From: an uncultured Microbacterium sp.
GTDB lineage: Bacteria > Actinomycetota > Actinomycetes > Actinomycetales > Microbacteriaceae
DNA length: 64,000 bases
Assembly: GCF_947488465.1 (NCBI RefSeq)
Contig: NZ_CANKZA010000006.1
Span: 158,140 to 222,139, forward strand
Direction of reading: 5' to 3'
The notes beneath the pieces are model-generated. The model was not told where the DNA came from and searched no databases. It saw nothing but the letters and a program-made list of their open reading frames with translations. Both the position numbers and the translations under genes were made by a program. This document shows positions 44,448 to 53,602 of this stretch, one piece after another (position 1 is the first letter of the stretch; each line of letters opens with the position of its first letter).

Positions 44448-45781
44448 CCTCTCTGGTCTGGCTGCGCGACGATCTTCGCCTGGCCGATAACCCCGCGCTG
44501 CGCGCCGCGGCGGACCGCGGGGAACCGATCGTCGTGCTGTTCGTCCTCGACGAGGAATCGCCGGGCATCCGCCCGCTCGGCGGAGCCGCGCGCTGGTGGC
44601 TGCACCACAGCCTCGCCGAGCTCGGCGAGCGCATCGCCGCGAAGGGCGGGACGCTGGTGCTGCGGCGAGGGCCGGCGGCCGACGTCGTTCCTTCCGTCGC
44701 GCGGGATGCCGGCGCCACCGCTGTGTTCTGGAACCGCCGCTACGGCGGCCCCGAGCGTGAGATCGACACCGATCTGAAGGCCCGACTGCGCGGCGACGGG
44801 GTCGACGTCGCCTCGTTCGCCGGGTCGCTGCTCTTCGAGCCGTGGACGGCGAAGACGGGAGCCGGAACGCCCTACGGCGTGTTCACCCCGTTCTGGCGGG
44901 CATGCCGGCAGCTGCCCGCGCCGCGCGCGCCGCTCGCCGAACCGCGCGCGCTTCCCGGGCCGGTGCTCGACGGGGACGACCTCGCCATGTGGGGGCTTCT
45001 GCCGACCCGACCGGACTGGGCAGCCGGACTCCGCGAGCGGTGGGCCCCGGGGGAAGTGGCCGCCCGAGCTCGGCTCCGCGAGTTCCTCGAGGAGGACGCC
45101 GCGACCTACGACCGGGCGCGCGACGAACCGGCCGCCGGCGCGACGTCGCTCCTCTCGCCCCGCCTGCGCTGGGGTGAATTGAGCCCTTTCACCGTGTGGG
45201 ACGCTGCGATGTCGTCGGAGGCACCGATCGGCGGGTTCCTCTCCGAGATCGGGTGGCGCGAGTTCGCGTGGCACACCCTGTTCCACTTTCCCGAGCTCGC
45301 GGCGAAGAATCTGCGGCCGGCCTTCGACGCCTTCCCCTGGCCACCGCTCGCCGAGGACCGCCTCCACGCGTGGCAGCGGGGGCAGACCGGGGTGCCGCTG
45401 GTCGACGCCGGCATGCGCGAGCTCTGGCACACCGGCTTCATGCACAACCGGGTGCGCATGGTCACGGCATCCTTCCTCGTCAAGAACCTGCTCATCGACT
45501 GGCGCCGCGGCGAGGAATGGTTCTGGGACACGCTCGTCGACGCTGATTCGGCCAGCAATCCCTTCAACTGGCAGTGGGTCGCCGGCTCCGGGGCCGATGC
45601 CGCGCCGTACTTCCGCGTGTTCAATCCAGAGCTGCAGGCGAAGAAGTTCGACGGTGACGGGCAGTACATCGGGGCGTGGGCGCCCGATTCGGCGAACATC
45701 GAGCCGGTCGTCGACCTCGGCGAGACGCGACGCGCTGCGCTCGCGGCCTACGAGGCCGTGAAGGCGGGCGGCCGGTCCTGA
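44444..45781 (+). CDS. Deoxyribodipyrimidine photo-lyase (class I CPD type)
   Basis: 445 aa, GTG start overlapping the lipid kinase stop. The N-terminal antenna domain begins SLVWLRDDLRLADN; the FAD domain has SPRLRWGELSPF, then WREFAWHTLFHFP and NRVRMVTASFLVKNLLIDWR, and WQWVAGSGADAAPYFRVFNP near the end. These are the FAD and lesion-binding blocks of PhrB-like enzymes that use blue light to split cyclobutane pyrimidine dimers. A cryptochrome-like role cannot be fully excluded from sequence. Confidence 0.93.
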   Translation: MTSLVWLRDDLRLADNPALRAAADRGEPIVVLFVLDEESPGIRPLGGAARWWLHHSLAELGERIAAKGGTLVLRRGPAADVVPSVARDAGATAVFWNRRYGGPEREIDTDLKARLRGDGVDVASFAGSLLFEPWTAKTGAGTPYGVFTPFWRACRQLPAPRAPLAEPRALPGPVLDGDDLAMWGLLPTRPDWAAGLRERWAPGEVAARARLREFLEEDAATYDRARDEPAAGATSLLSPRLRWGELSPFTVWDAAMSSEAPIGGFLSEIGWREFAWHTLFHFPELAAKNLRPAFDAFPWPPLAEDRLHAWQRGQTGVPLVDAGMRELWHTGFMHNRVRMVTASFLVKNLLIDWRRGEEWFWDTLVDADSASNPFNWQWVAGSGADAAPYFRVFNPELQAKKFDGDGQYIGAWAPDSANIEPVVDLGETRRAALAAYEAVKAGGRS

Positions 45782-45986
45782 GCCGGCTGGCGTGAGCCCT
45801 CCTGCGGGAATCGGGGGCGTGTGGCCACGCGCCACCGTACCGTGCGCAGGATGAATCACTCGCCGAGGCGAGTGCGGCCCTGAAATCACGCGGCGTGCGC
45901 ACGCGGACCGCAGCAGCGATCCTGTACACGGTACGGAGGCCGGCTGCGCCCGCGCGGTCCACGAGGAAGCGCGGCACACCCCCGTG

Positions 45987-46078
45987 CCGTATTCAGTCTG
46001 GAGCGCGCACTGACGCGAGCCGGGCCGCGGAATCTCGCGGCGGGGCCGCGCCAGCCGACGCGGCCAGACTGAATACGG
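45987..46078. repeat. 92-bp palindromic element, family 1, copy 1
   Basis: Perfect 15-bp terminal arms CCGTATTCAGTCTGG and complement enclose a GC-rich centre that itself forms a CCGCGG hairpin. Copies with the same CCGTATTCAG arms are at 51081-51182 and 62495-62586. Confidence 0.9.
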
Positions 46079-46170
46079 ACCGGGTGGGCGGGAGCAAGCC
46101 GGGGAGGTGGCGGTGGCGGTCGGGGGAGAGGGCGACGCGGCGGTGGGGGCGCGCGGAAGGGGCGACTCGC

Positions 46171-46226
46171 GGGAATGGCAGAGAGGGAATGGCAGAGAGG
46201 GAATGGGCGAGAGGGAATGGGCGTTG
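46171..46226. repeat. Four tandem 14-bp repeats upstream of the LLM gene
   Basis: GGGAATGGCAGAGA occurs twice and is followed by two variants, GGGAATGGGCGAGA and GGGAATGGGCGTTG. The array ends 9 bp before the start codon at 46236, so it lies in the leader and could affect translation. Confidence 0.85.
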
Positions 46227-46235
46227 GGGTAGGGG

Positions 46236-47276
46236 ATGAGCACCTCCCCCGCACTCTCTGTCCTTGACCTCGTTCCCGTGCGCACGGGGCAGACCAGTGT
46301 GCAGGCCGTCGCAGCCTCGCTCGACCTCGCGGTCCGCGCCGACCGCCTCGGGTATCACCGCTACTGGTTCGCCGAGCACCACAACATGCCCGCCGTCGCG
46401 TCGACGACGCCGCCGGTGCTCGCCGCCGCTGCCGCCGCGCGGACTACCCGCATCCGCCTCGGATCCGGCGGCGTGATGCTCCCGAACCACTCCCCCCTCG
46501 TCGTCGCCGAACAGTTCGCCGCGCTCGAGGCGATCGCCCCCGGACGCATCGACCTCGGCATCGGCCGCGCTCCCGGCAGCGACCCCGTCATCACGCAGCT
46601 CCTCCGGATGAGCGGCACCACCAGCGACGTCGACAAGTTCCCCGAGCACATCCGCGACATCATCGGACTCCTCTCGGGCGAAGGTGCGACCCTGAGGTTC
46701 ACGTCCGGAGGCACCTACGACGTCCACGCCACGCCGGCCGCCACGGGCACCCCCGAGGTCTGGCTGCTCGGCTCGAGCGACTACTCGGCGCAACTCGCGG
46801 CCGCGTTCGGACTCCCCTACGTCTTCGCGAATCACTTTTCGGGCGAGGGACTCGAGCGCGCCGTCGATCTGTACCGCACTCAGTTCCAGCCGTCAGAGCA
46901 CCTGGCCGCACCGCGGACGTTCCTCACGGCGAACGTCATCGCCGCGGCATCCGACGCCGAAGCCGAAGAGCGGATGCTGCCGCAAGCCCGCATGATGGCG
47001 CGCCTGCGCGGCGGACGGCCCCTCGTCGCGCTCGAAACCGTCGAGCAGGCCGCGGCCGCCGAGGCGAACGACGGACTGGCCGCACCGGTGCTCGACGGCA
47101 TGCGCTCGCGCTCGTTCGTCGGGACCGGCCCTGATGTCCGCGCACAGCTCGCGACGTTTGCCGCACGCTTCAACGTCGACGAGATCATGGTCTCGCCGGT
47201 CGCGGGCGCGTACGACTCCGAGCCGATGGACCGCGCCGACAGCCGCATCCAGACGCTGGAGCATCTCGTCGCCTGA
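46236..47276 (+). CDS. LLM-class flavin-dependent oxidoreductase (luciferase-like)
   Basis: 346 aa TIM-barrel protein of the bacterial luciferase superfamily. ALSVLDLVPVRTGQT, RYWFAEHHNMPAVAS and RIRLGSGGVMLPNHSP are the standard blocks of the MsnO8-type LLM group, which uses FMNH2. The substrate is unknown. The ATG at 46236 is preceded by TTGGGGTAGGGG. Single gene; convergent with pheA across a palindromic element. Confidence 0.92.
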   Translation: MSTSPALSVLDLVPVRTGQTSVQAVAASLDLAVRADRLGYHRYWFAEHHNMPAVASTTPPVLAAAAAARTTRIRLGSGGVMLPNHSPLVVAEQFAALEAIAPGRIDLGIGRAPGSDPVITQLLRMSGTTSDVDKFPEHIRDIIGLLSGEGATLRFTSGGTYDVHATPAATGTPEVWLLGSSDYSAQLAAAFGLPYVFANHFSGEGLERAVDLYRTQFQPSEHLAAPRTFLTANVIAAASDAEAEERMLPQARMMARLRGGRPLVALETVEQAAAAEANDGLAAPVLDGMRSRSFVGTGPDVRAQLATFAARFNVDEIMVSPVAGAYDSEPMDRADSRIQTLEHLVA

Positions 47277-47309
47277 GGGGCGCCCCGGCTCACGGTGTCC
47301 GCGCGGCGT

Positions 47310-47420
47310 CCTGAGGAACTCCTGAAGCCGCTCATCCGGCCGCCGCAGGAGCCGCGCGATTTCGTGGTCCGAGTGCGCGTCGCGGCGTCAGCGCGCGGCG
47401 AGCCGCAGGAGTTGTTCAGG
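47310..47420. terminator. Palindromic element, family 2, between convergent genes
   Basis: CCTGAGGAACTCCTG (47310-47324) and CAGGAGTTGTTCAGG (47406-47420) form imperfect arms around a GC-rich centre. It sits between two convergent stops and could terminate transcription from both sides. A related element is at 50866-50977. Confidence 0.6.
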
Positions 47421-47463
47421 TGCGCGGGATCGCACGGACCCCGAGGGAACAGCCGCGGACGGA

Positions 47464-48423
47464 TCAGACCTCGGGCTCGCCCGAGATCAGGCCGCGCAGC
47501 CAATCGCGAGCCTCAACGAACACGTCATCGGAATAGCGATCCGGGTACCGCACGATTGCGCGGTCCGCGCGCGGGTATGACCCGAGGAACATCAGCTTGG
47601 GGCTGAATCGCCGCAGGCCCAGCAGGGCATCGGCCATGCGCTCATCCTCGACGTGTCCATCCGCGTCGATGACGAAACGGTAGCGGCCCAACTCGTCGCC
47701 GATCGGACGAGAGGCCAGGAGCGACAGGTTGATCCCTCGGGTCGCGAACTGCTCGAGCAGCTCGAGCAGTGCGCCCGGATACTCCTCGGGAAGCTCGACG
47801 ATCAACGACGTCTTGTCGGCGCCCGTCGGTGCAGGGGCCGCGACCGTGCGGCTGACCAGCACGAACCTCGTGACCGCCTTCGCGTTGTCGCCGATATCTT
47901 CGGCCAGCAGTTCGAGGTCGTAGTGCTCGAGGATGCCGGGCGGGGCGATGGCCGCATCCGCTTCGCTCACCCCGTCGACGATCCCGACCGCCGAAGCGAC
48001 ATTGCTCGCCGCCGGGAGGTGCGCGTGCTCGGGCAGATTCGACGAGAGCCACTGCAAGCACTGGCCGTAGGCGACGGGGTGGGCGGCGACGAGCGACACG
48101 TCCGCGAGGCGTGTGCCCGGCCGCCCCACGAGGACGAAATTCACCGGCACGAGATATTCACCGATGATGCGGAGCCCGGGCATCGTGGCCAAGGCATCCT
48201 GCGCCGTGGAGACTCCGCCGTCGACCGAGTTCTCGATCGCGATCATGGCGGCATCCGACCGGCCTTCGACGACGTCGGCGAGCGCCTCGCCCACATTGCG
48301 GACGGGACGCCAGATCTGATCCCGCGCCTCGGGCACCTGGCTCAGTGCCGCTTCCGTGAACGTGCCGGCAGGGCCCAAATAGCTGTAGGTGCGACGAACG
48401 GGCACACCGGGATCAAGGCTCAC
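47464..48423 (-). CDS. pheA: Prephenate dehydratase
   Basis: 319 aa from GTG 48423 (GTG 48405 is also possible). The catalytic PDT domain runs from YSYLGPAGTFTEAAL through IAIENSVDGGV to the VTRFVLVSR block, with the conserved TRF threonine. The C-terminal ACT domain has NLSLLASRPIGDELGRYRF, the phenylalanine-binding ESRP/SRP-type motif used for feedback inhibition. The enzyme converts prephenate to phenylpyruvate in phenylalanine synthesis. As usual for actinobacteria, it lacks a fused chorismate mutase. Confidence 0.95.
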   Translation of the reverse strand: MSLDPGVPVRRTYSYLGPAGTFTEAALSQVPEARDQIWRPVRNVGEALADVVEGRSDAAMIAIENSVDGGVSTAQDALATMPGLRIIGEYLVPVNFVLVGRPGTRLADVSLVAAHPVAYGQCLQWLSSNLPEHAHLPAASNVASAVGIVDGVSEADAAIAPPGILEHYDLELLAEDIGDNAKAVTRFVLVSRTVAAPAPTGADKTSLIVELPEEYPGALLELLEQFATRGINLSLLASRPIGDELGRYRFVIDADGHVEDERMADALLGLRRFSPKLMFLGSYPRADRAIVRYPDRYSDDVFVEARDWLRGLISGEPEV

Positions 48424-48511
48424 GGGGCACAAGCCTAGTGCGGGCGGATGGGCGGCGGGCCGTCGCGTACGCTGGCCGTGCACCGCCTGCCCCCGCACGA
48501 AGGAGCCCCTC

Positions 48512-49135
48512 ATGCCCGCGTTCCGCACCTGCCGCACCGTCGCGGCACTCCTCGCCCTCGGCGCCCTCACACTCACCGGCTGCGTTCCCGAGCCGGAGCC
48601 CGGCGCATCGGCGTCGGCGACCGCTTCTGCAACCGCACGTGCGACGCCGAGCGCGACACCCAGCGCGAGCGCCCCGGCATCCGCCGCTGACTGCGTCATC
48701 GGAGACTGGACGACGAGCGAAGCCGACCTGGTCGCGTACTACGACCAGGTCAACGCCGCGCTCGCCGGGGCGGGCGCGACCTTCACCCCTGTCGGCAGCG
48801 CGGGCCTGTCGATGCGCGCCGACGGTACCTATTCCTGGCTGCCTGACGTGCAACTGACGGCCGATGTCGCCGGAACTCAGATCCTCATCGACATCGCCGG
48901 TTCCATCGACGGGTCGTACACCGTCAGGGGCGACACGATCGCGACGCAGAACGACTCCACCGAAAATCTGCAGATCTCCGCGACGATCGCCGGTGTCGCC
49001 ACCGACCCGGGCACGATCGGTGACCAGATCGGCGGCGCTCCGCTGGCGAATGCCACCTTCACCTGCTCTCCCTCGACCCTCGTCCTGACCAGCTCTGTCG
49101 GCGACGCACCGGTCACGACGACCCTGCACCGCTGA
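48512..49135 (+). CDS. Secreted lipoprotein of unknown function (207 aa)
   Basis: The ATG at 48512 follows GAAGGAG. The signal peptide ends in ALTLTGC, a lipobox, so the mature protein is anchored outside the membrane. A 30-residue Ala/Ser/Thr linker follows, and then a compact domain starting DCVIGDWTTSEADLVAYY with repeated beta strands. The WT-like opening recalls lipocalin-type domains, but no known family is evident. Divergent from pheA across an 88-bp gap. Confidence 0.8.
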   Translation: MPAFRTCRTVAALLALGALTLTGCVPEPEPGASASATASATARATPSATPSASAPASAADCVIGDWTTSEADLVAYYDQVNAALAGAGATFTPVGSAGLSMRADGTYSWLPDVQLTADVAGTQILIDIAGSIDGSYTVRGDTIATQNDSTENLQISATIAGVATDPGTIGDQIGGAPLANATFTCSPSTLVLTSSVGDAPVTTTLHR

Positions 49136-49177
49136 CATCAACCTGACACAGAGGCCCGAACGGGGCAGACTGGGCTC

Positions 49178-50821
49178 ATGAGCCGCGCAGGACAGCCCGC
49201 AGAAGCATCCGACCTCATCGACATCGATGAGCTGATCGCCGCCTACTACGACCGAAAGCCGGATGCCGCGATCCCCGATCAGCGCGTCGCCTTCGGCACG
49301 AGCGGGCACCGGGGGTCGTCGTTGTCGACGAGCTTCAACGAGGATCACATCCTCGCGACGACGCAGGCGATCGTCGATTACCGCACGGCGCAGGGGATCG
49401 CCGGTCCCCTCTTCCTCGGCCGCGACACGCACGGCCTGTCCCGGCCCGCGGAGCGCAGCGCGATCGAAGTGCTCGTCGCGAACGGCGTCGATGTGCGCGT
49501 CGATTCACGGGATGCGTGGGTGCCGACTCCGGCGCTTTCGCACGCGATCCTGACGTACAACCGGCTCCTCGGCGAGGCCGACCCGGGCCGCTCCGATGGC
49601 ATCGTCGTGACGCCGTCGCACAATCCGCCGCGCGACGGCGGTTTCAAGTACAACCCGCCGAACGGGGGCCCGGCCGACACCGATGCGACCGGATGGATCG
49701 CCGATCGGGCCAACGCGCTGATCGAGGCGGGCCTGGAGGGCGTCACGCGCACGCGCTTCGCCGACATCCCGACCGGCTCGTACGGCTCCTATGACTTCCG
49801 CGAGGGATATGTCGCCGACCTCGTCAACATCATCGACATCGACGCGATCCGCACGGCGGGCGTCCGGATCGGCGCCGACCCGCTCGGCGGGGCGTCGGTG
49901 GAGTACTGGGCGCTGATCGGGGAACGATTCGGTCTCGACCTCACGGTCGTGAACCCCGAAGTCGACCCCACCTGGCGGTTCATGACGCTCGACTGGGACG
50001 AGAAGATCCGGATGGATCCCTCGTCGCCCTCGGCGATGGCGTCGCTCGTCGCGCGCCGGCACGAGTACGACATCCTCACCGGCAACGATGCGGATGCCGA
50101 CCGGCACGGGATCGTCACCCCGGATGCCGGGCTCATGAACCCGAATCACTTCCTCGCGGTCGCGATCGACTACTTGTACTCGCACCGCCCGGATTGGCCC
50201 GCCGATGCCGGCGTCGGCAAGACCCTGGTGTCGTCGATGATCATCGACAAGGTCGTGGCCGCTCTCGGGCGGACCCTCGTCGAAGTTCCCGTCGGCTTCA
50301 AGTGGTTCGTGCCGGGGCTCATCGACGGTTCGGTGGCGTTCGGCGGCGAAGAGTCGGCGGGCGCTTCGTTCCTCCGACGGGACGGCTCGGTCTGGACGAC
50401 CGACAAGGACGGCATCCTGCTGTGCCTGCTGGCCTCCGAAATCCTCGCGGTGACGGGCAAAACGCCGTCGCAGCGGTATGCGGAGCTCGAGGAGCTCTAC
50501 GGTGCATCGGCGTACCAGCGGGTGGATGCCCCGGCATCCACAGCCCAGAAGGCAGCGCTCGGGAAGCTCTCGGGCGATGCGGTGACCGCCACCTCGCTCG
50601 CCGGCGAACCGATCACGGCGAAGCTGTCGCACGCGCCCGGGAACGGCGCGGCGATCGGCGGGCTCAAGGTGCAGACCGAGCACGCGTGGTTTGCGGCCCG
50701 CCCGTCCGGCACCGAAGACGTGTACAAGCTGTACGCCGAGTCGCTTCGCGGCGAGGAGCATCTGCGCGAGGTGCAGGCCGAGGCGCGCGCCGTCGTCGCG
50801 GAGGCGCTCGGCGGGGTGTGA
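49178..50821 (+). CDS. pgm: Phosphoglucomutase (alpha-D-glucose phosphate-specific)
   Basis: 547 aa, full length. FGTSGHRGSS opens the substrate loop, VTPSHNPPRDGG contains the phosphoserine that carries the phosphate, GNDADADRHG is the metal loop, and FGGEESAGAS is the sugar-binding loop. The enzyme interconverts glucose-1-phosphate and glucose-6-phosphate and so links the Leloir genes further downstream with glycolysis. It has its own ATG start. A 546-bp repeat-rich gap follows. Confidence 0.95.
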   Translation: MSRAGQPAEASDLIDIDELIAAYYDRKPDAAIPDQRVAFGTSGHRGSSLSTSFNEDHILATTQAIVDYRTAQGIAGPLFLGRDTHGLSRPAERSAIEVLVANGVDVRVDSRDAWVPTPALSHAILTYNRLLGEADPGRSDGIVVTPSHNPPRDGGFKYNPPNGGPADTDATGWIADRANALIEAGLEGVTRTRFADIPTGSYGSYDFREGYVADLVNIIDIDAIRTAGVRIGADPLGGASVEYWALIGERFGLDLTVVNPEVDPTWRFMTLDWDEKIRMDPSSPSAMASLVARRHEYDILTGNDADADRHGIVTPDAGLMNPNHFLAVAIDYLYSHRPDWPADAGVGKTLVSSMIIDKVVAALGRTLVEVPVGFKWFVPGLIDGSVAFGGEESAGASFLRRDGSVWTTDKDGILLCLLASEILAVTGKTPSQRYAELEELYGASAYQRVDAPASTAQKAALGKLSGDAVTATSLAGEPITAKLSHAPGNGAAIGGLKVQTEHAWFAARPSGTEDVYKLYAESLRGEEHLREVQAEARAVVAEALGGV

Positions 50822-50865
50822 TCCGGACCCACCGGCGGCGGGATCGGCGGCGACATCGGCGGCGA

Positions 50866-50977
50866 CCTGAATACGTCCTGCGCGAGGGGGGAGCGGCTCG
50901 CGTCCCACGGCGCTCGATCCGCCGAGCTGCGCGGTGGCACGCTGGCGAGGTTCTCGCTGCTGCAGGAGTTGTGCAGG
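50866..50977. repeat. Palindromic element, family 2, second copy
   Basis: The arms CCTGAATACGTCCTG (50866-50880) and CAGGAGTTGTGCAGG (50963-50977) share the CCTG-n6-TCCTG/CAGGA-n6-CAGG pattern with the element at 47310. The rest of the 50822-51367 gap holds no gene. Confidence 0.5.
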
Positions 50978-51080
50978 TCAGCGAGATCTGACCCCGCCGG
51001 CCCGCCATCCACGCGTCCGCCGACACAGGTCGATGCCCCCACCGTCCGGCGTGCGGGCATCCGGCCTTGCGCCGACGATC

Positions 51081-51182
51081 GCGTACCGTATTCAGGACGC
51101 ACGCCGGAGGCGGCGCCGCACTTCCGCGGTATTCCGCGGTAAGAGCGCGCCCGCGCGGGCGACGGTCCTGAATACGGTACGC
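51081..51182. repeat. 102-bp palindromic element, family 1, copy 2
   Basis: Perfect 18-bp terminal arms GCGTACCGTATTCAGGAC and complement. The centre contains CCGCGGTATTCCGCGG. Same family as 45987-46078 and 62495-62586, with slightly longer arms. Confidence 0.9.
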
Positions 51183-51367
51183 CGGAGCAGGTTCTCCCGG
51201 GCCGGTCAATGGTCCCGGTGTGCCAGTCCCGATGATGCGGCCAGAGCGGCGCCGGCTTCGGTGAGCCAGCGGGCGGGCTCTGCGAGCGAGGCTTCAGGGC
51301 TCCCCGCGAGAGCGGTGAGCGACACCGCACGCGCGAACGCAGTGGTGTCGGCGGGGAGAATGGCATC

Positions 51368-53602
51368 GTGAACATTTCGTCTAGCACCACTGTCCGGCAT
51401 CGCGGCTGGACCTCTCCCGCAGGGCTTGCAGCGATGCCCGCCCCGGGCGAAGCCGCTCGCGGTCTGACCGTCACCGATCGCGCGGTGCTGCGCGACGGCG
51501 TCGGATTCGTCCCCGTCTCCGGGGAGCTCCACTACAGCCGACTCCCCCGGGCACGATGGGGAGAGCGGCTGCGACAGGTGCGTGCCGCGGGCATCACTCT
51601 GGCGTCGACGTACGTCATCTGGAACCATCACTCGTCCGCGCGGGGAGACGCGCGCTTCGCCGGCAACCTCGACGTCGGTGCGTTCGTCGACGAGGTCGAG
51701 GCTGCGGGACTCGAGCTCATCCTCCGGATCGGCCCATGGGTGCACGGCGAGGTCCGCAACGGCGGATTCCCCGACTGGGTGCAGGATGCCGCGATCGAGC
51801 ACCGGAGCGATGACCCGGCCTACCTGGAGCTCGTCACGGAGTGGTTCGACCAGCTGGCCGGCGCCCTCGCCGGGCGCGCCCGACCCGGCGGCCCGATCGT
51901 CGGCATCCAGCTCGAGAACGAGCTCTACGACCGGCCCGAGCACCTGGTGACTCTGAAACGGCTCGCCCGGGAGGCCGGCATGTCGGCGCCGCTGTGGACA
52001 GCGACGGCGTGGGGAGGAGCGAAACTGCCGGACGGGGAGGTGTTCCCGCTCTTCAGCGGCTATGCCGACGGGTTCTGGGCCGACCCGGAGGACGACTGGC
52101 ACCCGAGCTTTCGTGCGCACTTCTTCTTCTCGCACGAATGGGACGACCCGGGTGTCGGTGCCGACGTCCGCGCGACGCAGGGCTTCGCCGACAGCGGAGC
52201 CATCGAGACCGATCTGCACGGATTTCCGCCGGCGACCTGCGAGCTGGGTTCGGGGATGGCGACGGCCTACCACCGCCGCCCCGTCCTCGACGCGAACGAT
52301 ATCGCGGCGCTGGCCAATGTGACGATCGGCAACGGCTCGGCGTGGCAGGGCTATTTCATGTACGTCGGGGGCGTGAATCCCGCTCCCGACCTGCAGGAAA
52401 GCCATGCGACGGCGTACCCCAACGACATGCCCGAGTTCGGGTATGACTTCCACGCGCCCATCGGACAGTCCGGCGACCTGCACGCCTCGGCCGCGCCGCT
52501 GCGCGCGCAGCACGCTTTCCTCGCCGCGTTCGGCGACCGGCTCGCCGAGATGACCTCGACGCTCCCCGACGAGCTTCCGGACGGACAATCGGACCGGTCG
52601 ACCCTGCGGTGGGCTCTACGATCCGACGGCGATCAGGGTGTCGTCGTGATCTCGCAGCATCAGCCGCACGAGCCCGTCTCGGCGGTGGATGCCGCCCTGC
52701 GGGTCACCCTGGATTCCGCCGAGGTGGTCTTTCCGCCGGTCACGATTCCGAGCGGGACGATCGCCCGGTGGCCGGTGGCGTGGCGCGTCGGCGGGTCACG
52801 GATCGAGTGGGCGACGGCGTCGCTCCTGACCGAGCTACCGGGAGCCGTCCCGACTCTGGTGTTGGTCGCTGAGTCGGGGATCGAGCCGCGGGTCTCGATC
52901 GACGGTGACGTTCATACCGGCGTGGGCATGTTCGACGCCGAGGGCGGACGCATCCTCGTCCTGCCGGAATCGGACGCCGGCCTGCTGTGGGTGCGCGATG
53001 CGCCCGAGGGCCGCGCGCTGCTGCGCACGGCTGATGAACTCGCCTGGTCCAGCAATGCGCTGCTGCATCGTGGTGCTCGTCTGGTCGAGGTGTTCGATGG
53101 TGCCGTCGGAGCGTGGCGCGCGCTCGCGCTCCCCGCCGCTGAGGCGCCCGCATCCCTCGCCCTCACGCCCCGGCTGGTCACCGACCCGCACGCCGTTGCA
53201 ACCGACCACGGGTTCCGCGAGAGACGCCACTGCGCACCGAGCCGCCCCACGATCGATGGATTCGCGGCGGTGTATTCGCTCGATCTGCCGGAGGGTGCCC
53301 TCTCGCCAGACGCCGACGCCGTGATCGACATCGACTGGGCGGGGGATGTCGCCGAGGTTCGCGTCGACGGGCACACGGTCGACGATCGATTCTGGGACGG
53401 CGAGCGGTGGTCGGTGTCGGTCGTGGATGCCGGGATCCACCCCGGCAGCAACGTCACGCTGCATGTCCTCCCGCTCTCCGCGCGGACGACGATCGGGCTT
53501 CCGGCGGCCGCACGAGCGCGCATCGGGACGGAACAACTGTGTGCTCTCGACGCCGTCGTCGTCCGCGAGCGCGGCAGCTGGCGACGGGTGGACCCCACAT
53601 GA
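51368..53602 (+). CDS. Beta-galactosidase-like glycoside hydrolase, GH35 clan
   Basis: 744 aa, GTG start preceded by GGGGAGAA. The barrel (about 40-400) carries VPVSGELHYSRLPRARW, IGPWVHGEVRNGGFPDW and IQLENELYD, with E185 as expected acid/base; TCELGSG further on may hold the nucleophile. Beta-sandwich domains follow. It is longer than and different from the classical GH35 enzyme at 54460-56223, so the substrate may differ (another beta-galactoside). No signal peptide was seen. It is translationally coupled to the following alpha/beta hydrolase gene. Confidence 0.85.
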   Translation: MNISSSTTVRHRGWTSPAGLAAMPAPGEAARGLTVTDRAVLRDGVGFVPVSGELHYSRLPRARWGERLRQVRAAGITLASTYVIWNHHSSARGDARFAGNLDVGAFVDEVEAAGLELILRIGPWVHGEVRNGGFPDWVQDAAIEHRSDDPAYLELVTEWFDQLAGALAGRARPGGPIVGIQLENELYDRPEHLVTLKRLAREAGMSAPLWTATAWGGAKLPDGEVFPLFSGYADGFWADPEDDWHPSFRAHFFFSHEWDDPGVGADVRATQGFADSGAIETDLHGFPPATCELGSGMATAYHRRPVLDANDIAALANVTIGNGSAWQGYFMYVGGVNPAPDLQESHATAYPNDMPEFGYDFHAPIGQSGDLHASAAPLRAQHAFLAAFGDRLAEMTSTLPDELPDGQSDRSTLRWALRSDGDQGVVVISQHQPHEPVSAVDAALRVTLDSAEVVFPPVTIPSGTIARWPVAWRVGGSRIEWATASLLTELPGAVPTLVLVAESGIEPRVSIDGDVHTGVGMFDAEGGRILVLPESDAGLLWVRDAPEGRALLRTADELAWSSNALLHRGARLVEVFDGAVGAWRALALPAAEAPASLALTPRLVTDPHAVATDHGFRERRHCAPSRPTIDGFAAVYSLDLPEGALSPDADAVIDIDWAGDVAEVRVDGHTVDDRFWDGERWSVSVVDAGIHPGSNVTLHVLPLSARTTIGLPAAARARIGTEQLCALDAVVVRERGSWRRVDPT

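Larger units (their letters stand above)
45782..46235. other. Non-coding gap with a palindromic element and tandem repeats
   Basis: No gene is seen in these 454 bp. They contain the 92-bp palindromic repeat at 45987-46078 and the 14-bp tandem repeats at 46171-46226, listed separately. Confidence 0.7.
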
